From contig NZ_BAABHD010000082.1 in assembly GCF_039541915.1 (NCBI RefSeq), positions 1-64,000 on the forward strand: 64,000 nucleotides of DNA. Direction: 5' to 3'. The stretch comes from Nibrella saemangeumensis. Its GTDB lineage: Bacteria; Bacteroidota; Bacteroidia; Cytophagales; Spirosomataceae. The first letter of the stretch is position 1. Every line of letters starts with the position of its first letter. Below are positions 59,250 through 64,000 of this stretch, piece by piece. A model generated the notes under the pieces. That model searched no databases, had not been told where the DNA came from, and saw nothing but the letters and a program-made list of their open reading frames with translations. A program made the position numbers and the translations under genes.

Positions 59250-61093
59250 AGAAATATTTACTGCTGATCGGATTGTTTGCCGGACTGGTTCCTTCGCTGC
59301 TGGCGCAAAACTATTCATTTCCGGTGGACACTCTGTTAAAAACCGGTCCGCTGAACCGGCGGATCAATGTGGTTCTGCTGCCCGACGGTTATACCGCCGG
59401 AGAGTTGACAAAGTTCAGGAAAGATGCTGATGGATTTATTGGGTATCTGCTGGGGAATACGCCGTTTGCCCAATACCGCAATTATTTCAATTTTTTCCTG
59501 ATACGCGTGCCGTCGGCAGAGAGCGGAGCTACCCACCCCGGAACCGCCAATGATGAAGACCGGACTCAGCCGGTAGAAACAAAAAATACATATTTCGGCA
59601 CCAGCTTCGATTATGGAGGTATTCACCGGTTACTGGTCATGCGCAACATCCAGAACTTTACCAACGTAATGGCCACCAACTTTCCTGTGTATGACATTTC
59701 ATTTCTGCTGGTCAACACTACCTACTACGGTGGATCAGGGGGAGTGCCGTCTACGTTCAGCATGCACCCCAGTTCGTCAGAAATCGGGATACACGAGGTT
59801 GGTCACACCTTCGGCGGTTTAAGTGATGAGTATTGGGCGGGGCCGCAATATGCCCGTGAGTTGCCCAATATGACCCGCACCAATGATCCCAACAGCATCC
59901 GCTGGAAAAACTGGCTCAATTTTCCTCGCATCGGCATATTCGAATATACTAACGGTGGGAATGGCTGGTACAAACCGACGCAGGCATCCTGCAAAATGGA
60001 ATACCTGGGGCAACATTTTTGCGCTGTTTGCCGCGAAACACTGGTGGACCGGATGCTGTCGCTGGTGAACCCGATTGAGCAGGTACTGCCAGCCGCTAAT
60101 ACAACCATTAAGGTATCAGCGGAGCCGGTTACCTTCCGGGTGAATCTGCTGAAACCGATTCCTAATTCGCTGCAGGTCGATTGGTACCTGGATGATAAGC
60201 CCCTGAGTGCCGGAAGCGATTCGGTGCAGGTCGATGCGTCCAAACTGACCGGGACCACCGGCAAGTTAACGGCGGTGGTCTTTGATTCCACCGCCTTCTC
60301 ACGCAGTGCGTTTCATCGGCAGCAGCATGTGTATTCGACATCGTGGAGTCTGCAGTCCGACGGTACGTCAATCCCGTTCACGATTTCAGCCGACAGAACT
60401 GCCCTGTGCCGGGGAGATTCCGTACAACTGCGCGCTACCGGTTGCACCGGCACGGTAACCTGGTCGAGCGGCCGGACCGGTGTATTTACGACCGTACAGC
60501 CGGCGTACACAACCAGCTATTCGGCTACCTGTGCTGATAACGGATCGGTTTCCAATGCAATCATCATTACCGTTGAGGTAGCTCCCCTGGCAGCGGCCAG
60601 AAACACCGGGCCCTATTACACCGGCCAGACAATTGAACTACAAGGCGGTGGAGGTGATTCTTACCTGTGGCGTGGACCAAACAGTTTTTCGGCAACGGTA
60701 CAGAATCCGGTTATCCCGAATGCTACCCTGAGCCATGCCGGAACGTACACGGTGACCGTAACCCAGAACGGCTGCCAGGCAATGGCGGTAACTACGGTCG
60801 TGGTGAATCCCATTACGGGGCTGGAGCCCGTCCGCTGGCAGGAGAATCAACTCGTTGTATTCCCCAATCCCGGCGATAATCTGTTTACCCTGAAACTGTC
60901 GCTGATGCAAGCCGACGACACCCGCATCCAGGTTCTCGATCTGCTTGGACGCAGCTATTGGGAGAAACGCGTGCGGAAACCGGCCGGCGAATCGACCGAG
61001 CCCCTGCCACTGGGCAACCTACCCGGTGGGCGGTATTTCGTTCGGGTCGAAACAACCCGTTTTACGCTGGTTTACCCGCTACTGAAGCGTTAA
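59246..61093 (+). CDS. Secreted M64-family metallopeptidase with T9SS sorting tail
   Basis: A 615-residue exported peptidase: signal peptide at 1-20, M64 (IgA-peptidase-like) catalytic domain at about 25-290 with the zinc motif HEVGHTFGGLSDEY (His183, Glu184, His187), Ig/PKD-like domains at about 300-520 (RTALCRGDSVQLRATGC, GQTIELQGGGGDSYLWRG), and a C-terminal type IX secretion sorting domain (LVVFPNPGDNLFTLKLS to FTLVYPLLKR). It is therefore secreted or surface-anchored by the T9SS. Extracellular protein degradation is the expected role; no aromatic link is evident. Confidence 0.88.
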   Translation: MKKYLLLIGLFAGLVPSLLAQNYSFPVDTLLKTGPLNRRINVVLLPDGYTAGELTKFRKDADGFIGYLLGNTPFAQYRNYFNFFLIRVPSAESGATHPGTANDEDRTQPVETKNTYFGTSFDYGGIHRLLVMRNIQNFTNVMATNFPVYDISFLLVNTTYYGGSGGVPSTFSMHPSSSEIGIHEVGHTFGGLSDEYWAGPQYARELPNMTRTNDPNSIRWKNWLNFPRIGIFEYTNGGNGWYKPTQASCKMEYLGQHFCAVCRETLVDRMLSLVNPIEQVLPAANTTIKVSAEPVTFRVNLLKPIPNSLQVDWYLDDKPLSAGSDSVQVDASKLTGTTGKLTAVVFDSTAFSRSAFHRQQHVYSTSWSLQSDGTSIPFTISADRTALCRGDSVQLRATGCTGTVTWSSGRTGVFTTVQPAYTTSYSATCADNGSVSNAIIITVEVAPLAAARNTGPYYTGQTIELQGGGGDSYLWRGPNSFSATVQNPVIPNATLSHAGTYTVTVTQNGCQAMAVTTVVVNPITGLEPVRWQENQLVVFPNPGDNLFTLKLSLMQADDTRIQVLDLLGRSYWEKRVRKPAGESTEPLPLGNLPGGRYFVRVETTRFTLVYPLLKR

Positions 61094-61175
61094 TCGGGAC
61101 GGTATTGTATCCGGACTACGTCAAACGATTCTCCACCAATAACGGGGAGTATGAAGGGAACGGCGTTCATAAAAA

Positions 61176-61203
61176 ATCGCCGGCTGTAGCTACAGCCGGC
61201 GAT
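61176..61203. terminator. 28-base perfect palindrome terminator
   Basis: atcgccggctgtag and its complement form a perfect 14-bp-arm palindrome at 61176-61203, preceded by an A6 run. It lies between the M64 gene and the convergent membrane-protein gene. Confidence 0.75.
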
Positions 61204-61228
61204 CCGTTAAAATCGAAAAACGGGTAGC

Positions 61229-61750
61229 TTAGCGCGCCAGACGCAGTACGGTATAACGCTGCTGAAGCAGGAAATAGCCGCCGAACAAAACGGCCGAGTA
61301 AAATAAATCGCCCAGCACCGTGTAGCGGAAAAATGGAACAGCCGACAGGTAGCAGGTCATCAGCCCCTGGCTAGTTTGGGGGTAAAACGCACTACCGTAC
61401 CAGACCCCGAAGTTGGTAATCAGAAAAAACAGCACCGATGATACCAGGGCAGCCGAGCCGATTGTAAGGGCCGTCGGGTTTTTGCGCACCCACAGACCCA
61501 GCAGCCAGCTTAGGGCGAAGCTACCGTATACGTAGGGCATGGTGCCGTGGAAGCCGATCAGGGCGTCGCTCAGCAGCATGGCGGCCAGCGGAGCCAGCAG
61601 GCCAACGACTCTCCGCTCGAACATGGCCGAGCCAAACAAGGCCAGTGCGGCCACCGGCGTGAAGTTCGGCAGGTGAGGGAGCAGGCGGGTCAGCGCCGTC
61701 AGCAGCACAATCGCGGAAAGGGTAATCAGACGAATATGAATCGATTTCAT
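61229..61750 (-). CDS. DUF6580-like integral membrane protein
   Basis: A 173-residue membrane protein with about five or six helices (RLITLSAIVLLTALTRLLPH, FTPVAALALFGSAMFERRVV, PYVYGSFALSWLLGLWV, LVSSVLFFLITNFGVWYG, FSAVLFGG-type end helix). NFTPVAALALFGSAMF matches the DUF6580 pattern. It lies 25 bp downstream of cobC on the same strand and so at the end of the cobalamin operon. The size and helix count resemble substrate-binding S components of ECF transporters, but this is inference from context. Confidence 0.55.
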   Translation of the reverse strand: MKSIHIRLITLSAIVLLTALTRLLPHLPNFTPVAALALFGSAMFERRVVGLLAPLAAMLLSDALIGFHGTMPYVYGSFALSWLLGLWVRKNPTALTIGSAALVSSVLFFLITNFGVWYGSAFYPQTSQGLMTCYLSAVPFFRYTVLGDLFYSAVLFGGYFLLQQRYTVLRLAR

Positions 61751-61775
61751 AACAAGTAAGCTGCCGAAGCAAAAA

Positions 61776-62354
61776 TTAGCGGTTGATGTACTGGATCGTA
61801 TAGGTAGAACCGTTCGTGATTAATTTTGTTACGGAACCGTAATCGAGGTGAATCCGGTACGCGTTCCGCAAAGATAGCTCCAAAAATAAACACAGCAAAG
61901 CCCGGATCACACCCCCGTGCGTCACCACGTATACAGGGGCTGTTGAATCCGGCGCGCCGGTAGACAGGGGCAGTATGGTGTCGTGCCAGAATGCCGCCAC
62001 CCGGTCGAACAATTCCTGAAAGGTTTCGCCATTGGGAACACGCTGGTTGACAAAGTCGGCCATCCAGGGGTCGAGGAATTCCGGCGGTATAGCCGACCAC
62101 TCCAGCATCTCCCAGTCGCCGAAGTTAAATTCCTTCAGCCGGTTATCGAACTGCACCGTCGGGTGAATCGCTTCGGCCAACTGGCGGCACCGGCTCAGCG
62201 GACTGGCGAAAACGGCCGCTGGTTCGCCGGGCAGCAACGCACAGAGTCGTTCGCGTTGTTCGTGGTAGTTGCCGGCCAGTTCCACATCGGCCTGACCGTA
62301 GCACACGCGCCGGCCGACGCTTACTTCGGTATGCCGGATCAGATAGATATCCAT
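61776..62354 (-). CDS. cobC: Alpha-ribazole phosphatase
   Basis: A 192-residue histidine-phosphatase-superfamily protein. It begins IYLIRHTEVSVG with the phospho-accepting His, has ASPLSRCRQLAEAI, the acidic segment LKEFNFGDWEML, and the second catalytic His in VVTHGGVIRALL. In the cobalamin pathway it removes the phosphate from alpha-ribazole phosphate or adenosylcobalamin phosphate. Its start overlaps the end of cobS by 16 bases. The longer open frame to 62666 lies inside cobS and is not real. Confidence 0.85.
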   Translation of the reverse strand: MDIYLIRHTEVSVGRRVCYGQADVELAGNYHEQRERLCALLPGEPAAVFASPLSRCRQLAEAIHPTVQFDNRLKEFNFGDWEMLEWSAIPPEFLDPWMADFVNQRVPNGETFQELFDRVAAFWHDTILPLSTGAPDSTAPVYVVTHGGVIRALLCLFLELSLRNAYRIHLDYGSVTKLITNGSTYTIQYINR

Positions 62355-63121
62355 ACGAACGAAACAAAGGAAAGATATAAAACAACCTCCGAAAGCTGTT
62401 GAGTGGCCCCTAGGCAATCGCCCGTATAGCCTCCAATCCAGCGCCGGAAGAAGCGGATCAGCCACCAGCGGACCAGCCCCAGCGGCAGCAGAAACAGCAG
62501 GTACAGCCAGATACCGGTGTATGACGCCAACGCCAGTAGCGGTAACAGACCGAACAGAGCCGTCAGCAGCAATTGGCCACCGGTAATGCCTTTGGCCACG
62601 GGCTTTACTTTGCTGGTGGCGTCTTCGCGGGCGTATGGCAGACCGGCGATGACGGTCACCGCCCACAGCCGGCTCAGGCTGTGAGCTGCCAGTACCTTCA
62701 GTACAACCGGCCAGTCGAAGGGTTCGGTGGTGAAGATGGCTTTGAGGGCAAAGAACTTTACGGCCAGCAGCAGGCCCAGGCCTACCATGCCGTAGGTGCC
62801 CAGCCGGCTATCTTTCATAATGGTCAGGATCTGGGTTTGGGTCCAGCCCCCGCCGAAACCGTCGCACACATCGGCAAAACCATCTTCATGGAAGGCACCG
62901 GTGGTCCAGATCGTGGCCACCATACTGAGCAGTATAGCCAGTTCCGGCGGAAACAGTATCGATCCGACCCAGTAGGTTCCTAGCGCCACGGCACCCACGA
63001 TCCACCCGATCAGCGGAAAGAAAACCGTTGCCCGGTTCAGCATATCCTCCGAATGGTCGATATTTTTCGGCACCGGAATCCGGGTGTAAAACATGAGGGC
63101 TGTATAGAATAGGTTGAGCAT
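62339..63121 (-). CDS. cobS: Adenosylcobinamide-GDP ribazoletransferase (cobalamin synthase)
   Basis: A 260-residue inner-membrane enzyme joining adenosylcobinamide-GDP with alpha-ribazole (phosphate). The family motifs are FYTRIPVPKNID at the N-terminus, TGAFHEDGFADVCDGFGGG with conserved acidic residues, DSRLGTYG, and GYTGDCLGATQQLSEVVLYL at the C-terminus. It has several membrane helices. The start at 63121 is one base past the cobT stop (63123). An upstream open frame to 63265 overlaps cobT and is not used. Confidence 0.92.
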   Translation of the reverse strand: MLNLFYTALMFYTRIPVPKNIDHSEDMLNRATVFFPLIGWIVGAVALGTYWVGSILFPPELAILLSMVATIWTTGAFHEDGFADVCDGFGGGWTQTQILTIMKDSRLGTYGMVGLGLLLAVKFFALKAIFTTEPFDWPVVLKVLAAHSLSRLWAVTVIAGLPYAREDATSKVKPVAKGITGGQLLLTALFGLLPLLALASYTGIWLYLLFLLPLGLVRWWLIRFFRRWIGGYTGDCLGATQQLSEVVLYLSFVSFVWISI

Positions 63122-63122
63122 A

Positions 63123-64000
63123 TCAATCGCGTTGACTGACGCCGGCCTGATCGAACGATGCCATTTCGCTAAGCATCCGAACGGCGGAACTGACAATAGG
63201 GAAAGCCAGCGCGCTACCAGACCCTTCGCCCAGACGCAAACCGAGGTCGAGCAGCGGTTGGGCATTCAGGTAGGTGAGCATATGCCGGTGCCCGGCTTCA
63301 TCGGACTGGTGGCAGAAGATACAGTAGTCGAGGATCGCCGGCTTCATGGCGTGAGCCACCAGCAGGGCGGCCGTCGTGATGAAGCCATCAATGAGAATGA
63401 CCATCCCGTTTTCGGCTGCCTGGAGCATACCGCCGGTGAGGGCGGCAATCTCAAATCCACCCATTGCCGACAACAGGTCCAGCGGATCGGTCAGATCCGC
63501 ATGGCGGGTGGCCACCTCTTGTAACACCGCCAGCTTATGGGCGACGCCCGTCGCATCCAGACCGGCACCCCGGCCAACGCACTGCGCCAGGGGCAGGCCC
63601 GTCAGCCGGTGCATCAGCAGGGACGCCGACGACGTGTTGCCGATGCCCATTTCGCCGAAGCCGACCACGTTACAATCCCGGTAGGCAACGCCATTGACCA
63701 GCGTCCGGCCGGCATCCAGCGCGGCTTCGCACTCGTCGCGGGTCATGGCGGGTTCGTAGCGCATGTTGCGGGTGCCGGGGCGGATCTTAAATTTGACAAA
63801 GGTATCTGTGTTTTCGGCGAAGGTACCGTTGACGCCCACATCACACACCAGCAGTTGCAGGCCGTTTTGTTTACAGAACACGTTGATGGCGGCACCACCG
63901 GCAATAAAGTTTTGTACCATCTGGTAGGTAACCTTAGGCGGGTAGGCGCTGACCCCCTCGGCCGCGAGGCCGTGGTCACCGGCGAAAACCAGCATATGCG
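63123..64000 (-). CDS. cobT: Nicotinate-nucleotide-dimethylbenzimidazole phosphoribosyltransferase, partial
   Basis: The visible ~291 residues match CobT, which makes alpha-ribazole-5'-phosphate from the lower base and nicotinate mononucleotide. Motifs: VFAGDHGLAAEGVSAYPPKV, NFIAGGAAINVFCKQNG, the catalytic Glu region EMGIGNTSSASLL, and GGMLQAAENGMVILIDGF. About 50 N-terminal residues are missing; the frame continues through the first visible Met at 63993-63995 to the window edge, so this Met is not the start. First gene in the visible cobT-cobS-cobC order. Confidence 0.92.
   Translation of the reverse strand, partial: HMLVFAGDHGLAAEGVSAYPPKVTYQMVQNFIAGGAAINVFCKQNGLQLLVCDVGVNGTFAENTDTFVKFKIRPGTRNMRYEPAMTRDECEAALDAGRTLVNGVAYRDCNVVGFGEMGIGNTSSASLLMHRLTGLPLAQCVGRGAGLDATGVAHKLAVLQEVATRHADLTDPLDLLSAMGGFEIAALTGGMLQAAENGMVILIDGFITTAALLVAHAMKPAILDYCIFCHQSDEAGHRHMLTYLNAQPLLDLGLRLGEGSGSALAFPIVSSAVRMLSEMASFDQAGVSQRD

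Noticed and set aside
62355..62666. N-terminal extension of cobC
   Set aside because: It lies within cobS in another frame; the histidine-phosphatase motif begins right after the ATG at 62354.

Overview
The window looks like a chromosomal segment of an aerobic, plant- or soil-associated Bacteroidota, most likely a Spirosoma-like member of the Cytophagales. The grounds are: TonB receptors with an N-terminal carboxypeptidase-regulatory-like domain, a type IX secretion sorting tail on a secreted peptidase, promoter -7 boxes of the TAnnTTTG type, LytS/LytTR and very large hybrid kinases, and GC of roughly 55% by eye. The genus is inference. No rRNA, tRNA or CRISPR array was seen. Two AT-richer patches (1-620 and about 24000-24810) look acquired.

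Left edge (1-470): the 3' end of an IS5-like insertion sequence abuts a membrane-protein gene that has lost its start. 622-9311: an AraC-type regulator is divergent from a complete seven-gene protocatechuate operon, pcaH-pcaG-pcaB-pcaDC(fused)-pobA-pcaIJ(fused)-pcaF. It converts 4-hydroxybenzoate and protocatechuate to succinyl-CoA and acetyl-CoA. 9328-12682 (minus strand): two secreted esterases, one feruloyl-esterase-like, and a group A flavin monooxygenase. Together they could release and hydroxylate plant phenolics.

12808-23966: a second AraC regulator, a TonB receptor without SusD, an aromatic-acid-type MFS permease, a secreted GH3 beta-glucosidase-like enzyme, an SMP-30 lactonase, an O-methyltransferase, an SDR and a second MFS protein. 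24042-24806: an isolated AT-rich gene resembling DUF3223/HNH proteins. 25311-36932: a ten-gene operon with an extradiol dioxygenase, a C-C hydrolase of the pseudooxynicotine-hydrolase type, a histidinol-dehydrogenase paralogue, an SDR, a cyclase-family hydrolase, an ABM protein, a flavin monooxygenase, an FAH hydrolase, a second GH3 and a GH35-like enzyme. A conserved upstream element (direct TGCCG repeats 21 bp apart, first repeat 57 bp before an identical TAGTTTTG box) precedes both the TonB receptor and this operon. This suggests one regulon for uptake, deglycosylation and ring cleavage of a glycosylated aromatic. The exact substrate cannot be read from sequence.

36967-47729: another AraC regulator, a small membrane protein, a LytS/LytTR pair, a lipoprotein, CheR, and two large sensor kinases. 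48121-54844: stress-type genes (two DUF892 ferritin-like proteins, disordered or unknown small proteins, an SDR, an HDAC-fold deacetylase, an NTF2-like secreted protein, a short HyuA-like protein). 55095-61093: an unknown envelope protein, a transglutaminase, a secreted PPC/DUF296 protein, a small exported protein and an M64 peptidase. 61229-64000: a membrane protein followed by cobC-cobS-cobT, the last cut by the window end.

The most unusual feature is a set of short tracts with 8-nt periodicity placed directly against the start codons of many of the catabolic genes. Several are paired with an inverted copy able to form long hairpins.
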